From: Bacteroidales bacterium H10
GTDB lineage: Bacteria > Bacteroidota > Bacteroidia > Bacteroidales > Muribaculaceae
DNA length: 7,721 bases
Direction of reading: 5' to 3'
Assembly (NCBI GenBank): GCA_001701295.1
Contig: DAAV01000031.1
Coordinates: forward strand, 25,234-32,954
In this document: piece after piece, positions 1 through 5,946 of the stretch
Position numbering within the stretch: the first letter of the stretch is position 1
Layout: the number at the start of each line of letters is the position of its first letter
Program-made: the position numbers and the translations under genes
The notes under the pieces: generated by a model
What the model saw: only the letters and a program-made list of their open reading frames with translations
Databases searched by the model: none
Told to the model about the DNA's origin: nothing

Positions 1-344
1 CATGAGGCGGCAAGACAGGTAAGCGCCGGAAAAGCCACACATGAATCATTTGTCTGGCCGGCCTGCTCCCATTCGTCCCAGAGGACATCAGGACGCACGC
101 CGTGGGGGCCGTCATCTGTCCACAGATCAGGAAGTCCGAGACGCGGCACACCGCGAGAACTGAACTTGGACTGAGCATGTATGATATCTATTTTCTCCTG
201 CGTGGTCATGCGGGAGAGTGCATCCTCGACACGCTCGTCAAGTGGCCTGGAGGCATCACGATAGACGGGCAGCGGGGATGTCTGTGCGGACATGGACGTC
301 ACTGACATAACGGCACAGGCCGTCATGACAAAGATTTTATTCAT
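1..344 (-). CDS. GH3 family beta-glucosidase-like enzyme, N-terminal fragment (runs off left edge)
   Basis: This is the first 114 residues of a GH3 glycoside hydrolase; the rest lies beyond position 1. GH3 enzymes of PULs usually remove terminal glucose (or xylose) from oligosaccharides in the periplasm. Residues 1-20 form a Sec signal peptide ending SMSA, with probable cleavage before Gln21. There is no lipobox Cys, so a soluble periplasmic enzyme is expected. Residues 36-56 (DERVEDALSRMTTQEKI) are the standard GH3 N-terminal helix. Residues 68-84 (PRLGLPDLWTDDGPHGVR) are the conserved substrate-pocket segment with the DDGPHGVR signature. Residues 98-114 (TND, then PALTCLAAS) match the next GH3 block. 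Family members are commonly 750-850 residues, so most of the protein, including the nucleophile Asp, is not visible. The ATG at 344 is chosen because it directly begins the signal peptide; the reading frame is open to the edge. It lies 47 bp downstream of the GH5 gene, and no terminator separates them. Family is confident; substrate (beta-1,3-glucooligosaccharides) is inferred from neighbours. Confidence 0.93.
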   Translation of the reverse strand, partial: MNKIFVMTACAVMSVTSMSAQTSPLPVYRDASRPLDERVEDALSRMTTQEKIDIIHAQSKFSSRGVPRLGLPDLWTDDGPHGVRPDVLWDEWEQAGQTNDSCVAFPALTCLAAS

Positions 345-391
345 ATCGTAGATTTTAGGTTAATTATCGATTTTTTTTGCGCTTTACCGGA

Positions 392-1630
392 TCAGTCACA
401 TTTCAGACTGATCGAACGAATATATGATTTCTGAGGCGTACAGTTCTCAAAACGGCAGTTGCGGATGAATTCCTCCATCGCCGCACGGGCCGCCGCACGG
501 TCAGTCTTGAGTTCGCGCAGATCCGCATAGGAAGTTCTCGGACCTTCGGCAAACTTCACTACCTTGTCCCAGCCCGCAGGACGCCCGATGCCCATCATGC
601 AGGAATCGTCAAGCTTCTTGTAAGGCCAGAACGTATATCCGATATTATTGTCCTCGAGTGTCTTTACGAACGAGGCCTGCCACTCGTCGGTATTGTGTCC
701 GATCTCGCCCATATACATCGGAAGACCGGTCTTGTCGCGGAACGCGATTATCGAGCCGATGGCCTCCGGAATCGGATCACCGCCATAGCGGTGACACGTA
801 TACATCAGTTTATTGTCGTATGTCCAGTCGGTGAAAGGCTCGAAATTGCCGTTCCATTGCGAACCGCCAAGAAGTATGAGATGATTGTTGTCATGTTTGC
901 GGATCTCCGCCACAGCCATCTTCTGCACCGCCTCCAGCTTCGAATTGAGTTCCTCCTTGTTTTCAAAATAGTGCGCGATCGGCTCGTTGATCAGCTCATA
1001 TCCGAGTATCACGGGCTCGTTGACATATCGGGCCGCGATGCGCCCCCAGATGTCGCAGAACTTCTTCTGCGCGCGCCCGCTCTCGAAAAGCCAGGGATAT
1101 CCGTAGCTGTCGTCTATGTTGTCGCCGGTCTGTCCACCGGGAGCGTCATGCATGTCGAGAATGAGATAAAGTCTGTTGGCGCGGCACCATTCCACCACAC
1201 TGTCTATGCGTTCGAAGCCGTCATGTCCCGACGCGCGGCCCATGTAATCCTCGTCCGTGAACAGTTTGTAATGGAACGGCAGGCGTATGGTATTCGCTCC
1301 TGTCGAAGCTATGAAATCTATGTCGGCACGGGTGATATAATTATCCTTGAAAGCCTCCCAGAAATCGGCGGTGGCATCCTCGCCTACAAGCTGACAGAAC
1401 ATTTCGTTGATAAACCGGGGAGAGTTGGTCTTGGAAAAACCGAACATATACCCTTCCGGATTAAGCCAGTTGCCAAGATTCGTACCACGGATGAAAAGCT
1501 TCTCACCCGAGGGTGTGACAAGGTCTTTACCCGACACTTTCACAAATCCGTCTCCGTCGGCAGCCGAGGCCCCGTTAAAGCCAGCGGCTCCGACAAGAAA
1601 CAATATAAAACTAATAATCACTTTTTTCAT
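392..1630 (-). CDS. Secreted GH5 family glycoside hydrolase (probable beta-glucanase/glucosidase)
   Basis: This is a 412-residue retaining glycosidase of family GH5 (clan GH-A). Residues 1-23 (MKKVIISF to GASA) form a Sec signal peptide with likely cleavage after Ala23. There is no lipobox, so it is probably periplasmic. The catalytic TIM barrel fills the rest: an opening strand with RGTNLGNWL (48-56), Arg116 in NTIRLPF, His161 in LDMHDAPGGQ, the acid/base Glu216 in YELINEP, His280 and Tyr282 in CHRYG, the nucleophile Glu309 in MYMGEIG, and Trp335 in YTFWPYK. All the canonical GH5 residues are therefore present. NLGNWL plus HDAPGGQ recalls the beta-1,3-glucanase side of GH5, but I cannot assign a subfamily by eye. 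The precursor contains eight Cys residues. It starts 48 bp after the GH16 stop and is followed 47 bp later by GH3, so all three are probably cotranscribed. Inferred role: cleaving imported beta-gluco-oligosaccharides before GH3. Alternatives are an endo-beta-1,4-glucanase or a side-chain-removing beta-1,6 enzyme. Confidence 0.94.
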   Translation of the reverse strand: MKKVIISFILFLVGAAGFNGASAADGDGFVKVSGKDLVTPSGEKLFIRGTNLGNWLNPEGYMFGFSKTNSPRFINEMFCQLVGEDATADFWEAFKDNYITRADIDFIASTGANTIRLPFHYKLFTDEDYMGRASGHDGFERIDSVVEWCRANRLYLILDMHDAPGGQTGDNIDDSYGYPWLFESGRAQKKFCDIWGRIAARYVNEPVILGYELINEPIAHYFENKEELNSKLEAVQKMAVAEIRKHDNNHLILLGGSQWNGNFEPFTDWTYDNKLMYTCHRYGGDPIPEAIGSIIAFRDKTGLPMYMGEIGHNTDEWQASFVKTLEDNNIGYTFWPYKKLDDSCMMGIGRPAGWDKVVKFAEGPRTSYADLRELKTDRAAARAAMEEFIRNCRFENCTPQKSYIRSISLKCD

Positions 1631-1678
1631 TATGGTCTGATGAATTGAGAATTAATGCGGAGTCTTGCTCCTGATAGT

Positions 1679-2812
1679 CTACTTCTGCTGGAAAACGCGG
1701 ATATAGTCTACCTCCATGGTGGCCGGAAGGCATTTCTCGTCGACACCCTGCGCGCCGCCCCAGTCACCGCCCCAAGCGAGATTGAGGATCGGATAGAAAG
1801 CACGGTTGAAGGGCCATGTCGATATGTTGCCTTTTCCGTCATTGGCAAAATCAAGGAGAAGTTTGTCATCGACATATGTACGGATATAATTCTCAGTCCA
1901 CTCAAGCCTGTAGATATGGAAATCATCCTGCGCTCCCTGCGTGAGACATTCGGCGGTCTTCTGTGTGCCTTTGGTGTGGTTGTAGGCCTCGCAGTGGATC
2001 GACGATGAAGTGTAGTTCGGATTGTAGCCCACTTCTTCCATTATATCGATTTCTCCGCATTTGGGCCACGGAGTCACGCTCCAGTCGTTATTGACAGGCA
2101 TCATCCAATAGGCCGGCCATGTGCCTTTGCCTTTGGGCAGTTTGATGCGTGCCTCGAAAATACCGTATTTCCATCCGCTGTTGACCTTGGCATATATGCG
2201 GCCCGAACAGATCTTGCCGTCGGAAGCCTTGAAGCAGTTTATCTTGAGCGTACCGTCACTTACCTCCGTCACAAGCTTGCCGTCGTAGGAGGTATTGACA
2301 TAGGTCTGCAATTCGTTGTTGACCCATCCCGGTCCCTGCACCTCGTGTGTCCAGTCGGAGCGATTCAGCTCGTCGCCGGTGAACTCGTCGTTCCAGACAA
2401 GTTCATAACCGTCCGGCACCTTGATAGTCGAATCTACCGGTTCGGGAGTTTTTCCTTTCTGGGTTATCTTGACCTGCGCGCGGGCCGATCCGCTGAGCAC
2501 TGTTATCATGCCCGTACGGTCGTCGCGTGCGGAATTGGGTTCTATCTTTATGTCCACTTTACCCTCTTTCGACAGAGTGTTGGACTTGGTCAGTCTTATC
2601 CAGGCCTCGGAAGCCACGGCATCCCATTCGCCCGGAGCTGTAAATGAAACCGACGCGTCGCCGCCTTCGGAACTGAAATCAAATGATTCGGCCAACAGGG
2701 TTATCGGCCCTGCAGGAACGGAATTCCCGCCGTTGTCGTCATCGCCACCTCCGCATGAGATCATGAGAAGGGGAAAAATAAGTGATGCTATAAACACTGA
2801 GATATATTTCAT
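1679..2812 (-). CDS. BACON-GH16 surface lipoprotein, laminarinase-type endo-beta-glucanase
   Basis: This 377-residue lipoprotein probably cuts beta-1,3-glucan or mixed-linkage beta-glucan at the cell surface. Residues 1-20 form a lipoprotein signal (LLMISC, lipidated Cys20). GGGDDD follows, an acidic stretch of the type linked to export to the outer face in Bacteroidota. Residues about 38-118 match a BACON domain: W63, W71-I72, R99-T-G-M-I and a closing VKITQKG. A short linker (121-132, KTPEPVDSTIKV) leads to the GH16 jelly roll (134-377). The signature CGEIDIMEE (252-260) has the ExDxxE spacing of the laminarinase-type (bulged) active site, with nucleophile Glu254, Asp256 and acid/base Glu259. 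QGPGWVNNELQ (159-169) and GGDWGGAQG...MEVDYIRVFQ near the C-terminus are also typical, best fitting subfamily GH16_3. Six Cys follow Cys20. It lies 164 bp downstream of the binding protein and 48 bp upstream of GH5. Family and mechanism are secure; exact linkage preference is not, because this subfamily includes enzymes acting on both laminarin and cereal beta-glucan. Confidence 0.96.
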   Translation of the reverse strand: MKYISVFIASLIFPLLMISCGGGDDDNGGNSVPAGPITLLAESFDFSSEGGDASVSFTAPGEWDAVASEAWIRLTKSNTLSKEGKVDIKIEPNSARDDRTGMITVLSGSARAQVKITQKGKTPEPVDSTIKVPDGYELVWNDEFTGDELNRSDWTHEVQGPGWVNNELQTYVNTSYDGKLVTEVSDGTLKINCFKASDGKICSGRIYAKVNSGWKYGIFEARIKLPKGKGTWPAYWMMPVNNDWSVTPWPKCGEIDIMEEVGYNPNYTSSSIHCEAYNHTKGTQKTAECLTQGAQDDFHIYRLEWTENYIRTYVDDKLLLDFANDGKGNISTWPFNRAFYPILNLAWGGDWGGAQGVDEKCLPATMEVDYIRVFQQK

Positions 2813-2976
2813 CTGTGCGTCAAATTGTTGTGTTACCCGCTTATATGCGGATATCAGGTATGAGGATTCGAGTAGAGATTTATAAAGAAATTTGGGCGGG
2901 CGTACGGACGCGTGGCCCGCGCGCCCGCCCGGTCTGGTTCTCTCACTTAGGTTAGTCGTGATGCAACCGGTATGAT
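2813..2976 (-). other. 164-bp intergenic region between binding-protein and GH16 genes
   Basis: This is the only long spacer in the operon; the other gaps are 12-48 bp. It contains no ORF I can support. Its features are the GC-rich stem-loop at 2894-2930 and a small 4-bp inverted repeat CCGC/GCGG around a 6-nt loop (2837-2850), which on the mRNA would lie about 25 nt before the GH16 start. I looked on the minus strand for a Bacteroides-type promoter (TTTG near -33 and TAnnTTTG near -7) and found no convincing match. A TTTG at about 2822-2825 is too close to the GH16 ATG to be a useful -7 element. The simplest reading is a transcribed leader inside one long mRNA. Confidence 0.6.
2894..2930 (-). 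terminator. GC-rich stem-loop, possible attenuator or weak terminator
   Basis: Positions 2894-2902 (GGGCGGGCG) and 2922-2930 (CGCCCGCCC) are perfect inverted repeats that form a 9-bp all-G/C stem around a 19-nt loop. A second, competing 6-bp pairing is possible inside it (GCGGGC 2896-2901 with GCCCGC 2915-2920). On the minus-strand RNA the stem is followed by AAATTTCTTTATAAA, which is U-rich but not a clean U-run. A full intrinsic terminator is therefore doubtful because cotranscription with the enzymes is expected. Partial termination, mRNA end protection or a processing site between the binding and enzyme halves of the operon would fit. The structure is visible directly in the sequence; its function is inferred. 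Confidence 0.5.
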
Positions 2977-4380
2977 TTAATCATGATGTTTCTGAAGTAT
3001 GATCTTGCTGACCTTGACTTCCGTACCGTCGGGATTGCCGCCGAAATCGAAGAACATCGACACTGCATGCATGGCTTCGGGAGCCTTCACCTTGCTGAAC
3101 CATATCTTGGTCGAGCCGGCGGGCACGGCTTTCTCCTCGGCGAAGAAGAAGTTGTTGTCGCGTTTGCCTTCGTCGGTATCGTCATAGTTGGTCTCTACAA
3201 GCTTGAACATCACGGCTGCAAGATCCACGTTGGACTCGACCATGCACATGAAGTCATACTCTACCTCAGGATCGTCGATCACGATATCGGTGTCAAGATG
3301 GCACTGTGCCTGCCAGCGCTCGAATGTAGCCGACGGAAGAGTGAAGGTATAGCCGCCTTCGCCGTCGTCACTGAAACCGGGATCCGCGATCTGGGCCCAG
3401 CCCGGAGCGTAATAGAAGCCTGCGGTATAGTTCACGTTATAGAAGAGATTGTCGGCGCTTGCCCAGTCCACCCATACGGGTTCCGGCTCGGAGGGAATCT
3501 CGGGAAGTACTGTGCCGTCGTCGTCGGAATGCTTCTTGAGCACGATGTTCTCGATGATGATCTCGATACCTGCGGGATTGCCGCCGAAGTCGAACGTGTA
3601 AACGAGATTGTTCATGTCGACAGCTGCCTCGAGGTCAGTGAAGAAGAATGCGGCAGGTTCGCCTGCGGTGAGGTTGATCTTCTGCTGTGCGAAGAAAGAA
3701 TGACTGTCGTCATCGTCACCGTCGGGATGGATCTTCATGGTGATGTTGTTGATGTCCTGACTGGCGGTGAATATTACGGAACCGTCATAATGTTCGCCCT
3801 GCGGCAGACTTATGTCTGTGCCTACGTGCATCTGAGCCTGCCACTGGTCGGTGGTTGCCTCGGGAAGAGTCAGAGTGAAGGTGTCACCGTCGAACGAACA
3901 TGCGGGATCCGCGATCTGAGCCCAGCCCGGAGCATACCAGAAGCTGTTGATCTGGCGGTTTGCCTTTCTCCAGAGGTTGAAGTCACTGTCGTATACATAT
4001 CCTCCGAAACCGTTCATCTGGGTTTTGTCGATATGGAATGTCTTGGTGATCGTACCCTGGCTTATACCGTTGCCGTTGCCGATCTTGACCTCCACACTGT
4101 AATCGCCGGCCTTGCGATAGAAACGGTTGAACGACATGGTTGACGAGTATGACTTGCCGTCGATGATCCAGACAGGATAGACACCCTTGCCTGTGAACTC
4201 GAAATAGGCTGTATTGGTGGCCTGATCGACTGTGATCTGCACGTCGTCGACATAAGCCGATGCCTCGGGAACGCCGTTGATGTCGACATTATAGTAGTCG
4301 TCTTCCGAGCATGATGTCATCAGCACAGGCGCCGACAGGGCCATCATGGCCACGAAAAGTGATTTGATATGCTGTTTCAT
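2977..4380 (-). CDS. Surface glycan-binding lipoprotein with PKD-like domain and two tandem CBM-like modules
   Basis: This 467-residue outer-surface lipoprotein occupies the slot just after SusD that normally encodes a non-catalytic surface glycan-binding protein (SGBP). Residues 1-24 form a lipoprotein signal (APVLMTSC, Cys24) followed by SEDD, an acidic export-type tail. Residues about 37-118 look like a PKD/Ig-like domain, with YPVWIIDG, FNRFYRKAGDYSVEV and a closing KTFHID. Two homologous modules of about 150 residues follow, 134-284 and 311-466, joined by an acidic/proline-rich linker (EIPSEPEP). Both contain YAPGWAQIADP, then a TLP-A-T...WQAQ segment, an Asp-rich loop before a FF(A/F) strand, FDFGGNP, and end in I(V/I)L(K/Q)KH. 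Exposed aromatics (W148, W153, W180; Y323, W328, W356) are candidate glycan contacts. The modules look like CBM4-type beta-sandwiches, but I cannot name a Pfam family with certainty. No catalytic motif is visible. It begins 12 bp after the SusD stop, so it is cotranscribed and probably translated with it. Role is strong from context; ligand is inferred as beta-glucan. Confidence 0.9.
   Translation of the reverse strand: MKQHIKSLFVAMMALSAPVLMTSCSEDDYYNVDINGVPEASAYVDDVQITVDQATNTAYFEFTGKGVYPVWIIDGKSYSSTMSFNRFYRKAGDYSVEVKIGNGNGISQGTITKTFHIDKTQMNGFGGYVYDSDFNLWRKANRQINSFWYAPGWAQIADPACSFDGDTFTLTLPEATTDQWQAQMHVGTDISLPQGEHYDGSVIFTASQDINNITMKIHPDGDDDDSHSFFAQQKINLTAGEPAAFFFTDLEAAVDMNNLVYTFDFGGNPAGIEIIIENIVLKKHSDDDGTVLPEIPSEPEPVWVDWASADNLFYNVNYTAGFYYAPGWAQIADPGFSDDGEGGYTFTLPSATFERWQAQCHLDTDIVIDDPEVEYDFMCMVESNVDLAAVMFKLVETNYDDTDEGKRDNNFFFAEEKAVPAGSTKIWFSKVKAPEAMHAVSMFFDFGGNPDGTEVKVSKIILQKHHD
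2983..3450 (-). repeat. Second copy of the internal CBM-like module (SGBP residues 311-466)
   Basis: This coding repeat is homologous to 3529-3981. Two patches are nearly identical in DNA. Positions 3378-3408 match 3903-3933 over 31 bases with one difference; this encodes most of APGWAQIADP. Positions 3030-3051 match 3573-3594 over 22 bases with one difference; this encodes FDFGGNP. Between the patches the protein is clearly related but the DNA has diverged. Confidence 0.85.
3529..3981 (-). repeat. First copy of the internal CBM-like module (SGBP residues 134-284)
   Basis: This is the partner of 2983-3450 and shares its motif order: YAPGWAQIADP, TLPEAT...WQAQ, a Asp-rich loop (DGDDDDSHSFF) and FDFGGNP. 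It differs at likely contact positions, with Phe147-Trp148 where copy two has Phe322-Tyr323. It also has a shorter loop before the FF strand. The two copies may therefore not bind the same ligand equally. Confidence 0.85.
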
Positions 4381-4392
4381 GATTTCCGGTTA

Positions 4393-5910
4393 TTAATAGG
4401 GGTTTTGTGTGAGTGTGCCCTGTGAGCGGTCGATCTCGCTCTGCGGGATGGGAAGGTGCTTCTTGTTGGCTGACCAGCTGTTGGTGCGGTAGCCATACTG
4501 GTCGGGAACGAGAACTGAAGCCGCCTTGTCTGTACGGATAAGGTCCCAATAGCGTTTGCCCTCACCCACGAATTCAAGACGACGCTCGTTGATGATGTTG
4601 TCGATTGTGGGGTCGAGTTCTGAAACAAGACCTGCGCGGTGACGTACGTCATTCAGGTAACGGCGTGCCTCGGCCGAGCTGCCCCCTGTGGCCACAAGAA
4701 GTTCGGCTGCGTTGAGCAGAGTCTCCGAATAGCGGTAGATACGCCAGTTATTGTTATAGTTGAGCTCTCCTGAAGCTACCTGTCCGGCATTGCCGTCGGC
4801 ACGTGCGGAATATTTCTGCAGGAAGAAGCCGAAATCCTGATAGCGTTTGTTGTATGTTCCGTCGAATGCGCGTACATCCCAGCAGGTTGCATCGCGACGC
4901 GCGTCATCGGCAGAGAACATCTCGTAAGTCTCGAGACGCAACGGGCAGAAGCCCCAGCCTGTGTTGTGGCCGTCCTGACCGCTTGGCCAGTTGTTGGGGC
5001 TGATAAGAGTAGGGAGGACCGTTCCGCCCGCGAGAAGAGGCGATCCCCAGTCGCGCGATGCGTTCTCGGAAATGTAGTTGATCTCATAGATCGATTCGCT
5101 GCTCCATTCGCCTGCCTCCTCGAAGATCGAGCCGTAGTCATTGACAAGACTGTAGTCGGGAGAATCGATGATCTCCTTCATATACTTGAGAGCTGTGCCG
5201 TAACGCTCTGTGTCACGCTGGTACATTACCACCTCGGCATAAAGCATGTAGGCCATGGCTGTGGTGATGCGGCCATAAGTGGCGGCGTTACCCTTGAACG
5301 GAAGAGCCTTGAGAGCGATGGCATCCTCTATATCCTTGACCATGTATCCGTAGAGTTCATCGGCGGAAATCTGCGGGGTAACATAAGGCTCGGTAAGATT
5401 CTTCTGATAATAAGGAACATTGCCATAGAACTTCCAGAGCCAGTTGGCATAAAAGGCACGGAGCACATATGTCTGCGCTTTCCACGAGGCTATGTCGGCG
5501 TCTGTCGCACCCTCGATCTCTGACTCGAGATATCCGAGCACGTCGTTACAACGCTTGATACCGCTGAAACCATCGATCCAAATACTGGTGATGACCTTGA
5601 GCGGGGTGGCCTCGTAGTTTGCCATGAGATGCCAGTTCTGGTTGTCGTTCTTGTCTGCGCCTCCCACCCAGAAATCATCGGCCATGATATCTGACATCAG
5701 AGTGAAGGGTTCATAGTTGCCCATGCTCCAGTCAGTCCAGTGCATGGGGTCGTAGGCTGCTATGACAGCCTCTTCCAGGTGTTCCTTGGTCGAGAAGTAC
5801 TCGGAGGCATCCTCCTGTGTCGGAGAGGTCACATCGAGAAAATCGTCGCCGCAGGAGGTCATCACAAGACCCATAAGCGCTATTCCCAATGATTTATATA
5901 TTGCTTTCAT
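4393..5910 (-). CDS. SusD/RagB-like outer-membrane glycan-binding lipoprotein
   Basis: This is a 505-residue SusD-family lipoprotein that caps the SusC transporter and delivers glycan to it. Residues 1-20 form a lipoprotein signal (LVMTSC, lipidated Cys20), followed by GDDFLDVTSP, the classic start of mature SusD proteins. The helical TPR-type scaffold is seen in KAQTYVLRAFYANWLWKFYGNVPYY (144-168), ITTAMAYMLYAEVVMY (215-230) and YRYSETLLNAAELLV (392-406). The family C-terminal signatures are IINERRLEFVGEGKRYWDLIR (439-459), KHLPIPQSEID (484-494) and a terminal TQNPY. Length is normal for the family (about 500-550). Aromatic-rich segments such as 308-320 (WPSGQDGHNTGWG) may line the glycan site; that is a guess. 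The ATG at 5910 follows the SusC stop by 36 bp, with no clear Shine-Dalgarno but an AT-rich leader, as is usual in Bacteroidota. A 12-bp gap to the next gene indicates tight cotranscription. Confidence 0.97.
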   Translation of the reverse strand: MKAIYKSLGIALMGLVMTSCGDDFLDVTSPTQEDASEYFSTKEHLEEAVIAAYDPMHWTDWSMGNYEPFTLMSDIMADDFWVGGADKNDNQNWHLMANYEATPLKVITSIWIDGFSGIKRCNDVLGYLESEIEGATDADIASWKAQTYVLRAFYANWLWKFYGNVPYYQKNLTEPYVTPQISADELYGYMVKDIEDAIALKALPFKGNAATYGRITTAMAYMLYAEVVMYQRDTERYGTALKYMKEIIDSPDYSLVNDYGSIFEEAGEWSSESIYEINYISENASRDWGSPLLAGGTVLPTLISPNNWPSGQDGHNTGWGFCPLRLETYEMFSADDARRDATCWDVRAFDGTYNKRYQDFGFFLQKYSARADGNAGQVASGELNYNNNWRIYRYSETLLNAAELLVATGGSSAEARRYLNDVRHRAGLVSELDPTIDNIINERRLEFVGEGKRYWDLIRTDKAASVLVPDQYGYRTNSWSANKKHLPIPQSEIDRSQGTLTQNPY

Positions 5911-5919
5911 ATATATATA
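5909..5919 (-). repeat. AT dinucleotide run overlapping the SusD start codon
   Basis: An 11-base alternating AT tract abuts and includes the first two bases of the SusD ATG. It puts an unstructured A/U-rich stretch where a Shine-Dalgarno would sit, which fits translation initiation in Bacteroidota. It could also vary in length by slippage. The tract is seen directly; any effect is inferred. Confidence 0.5.
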
Positions 5920-5946
5920 CTGAATATAGGTTAACTGTGATTGGTA

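Noticed and set aside
102..305. Short plus-strand frame at the left edge
   Set aside because: The minus strand here encodes the GH3 N-terminus with signal peptide and the DDGPHGVR signature, which explains the sequence fully.
345..391. Possible terminator between GH5 and GH3 (T8 run at 371-378)
   Set aside because: The T run is on the plus strand; on the transcribed RNA it is an A-run with no stable stem before it, so it does not look like an intrinsic terminator.
695..1648. 317-codon open frame on the plus strand opposite the GH5 gene
   Set aside because: The minus-strand frame carries all GH5 catalytic residues and a signal peptide. The plus-strand product is low in recognisable structure and is a mirror of that coding sequence.
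2813..2893. Internal promoter for the enzyme genes
   Set aside because: No TAnnTTTG with a TTTG at the right distance is seen on the minus strand. The one TTTG lies too close to the GH16 start codon.
2983..4143. 386-codon open frame on the plus strand opposite the SGBP gene
   Set aside because: It is the antisense of a gene with clear lipoprotein signal, domain repeats and operon context. G/C-rich third positions leave the opposite frame open. Its translation shows no recognisable domain.
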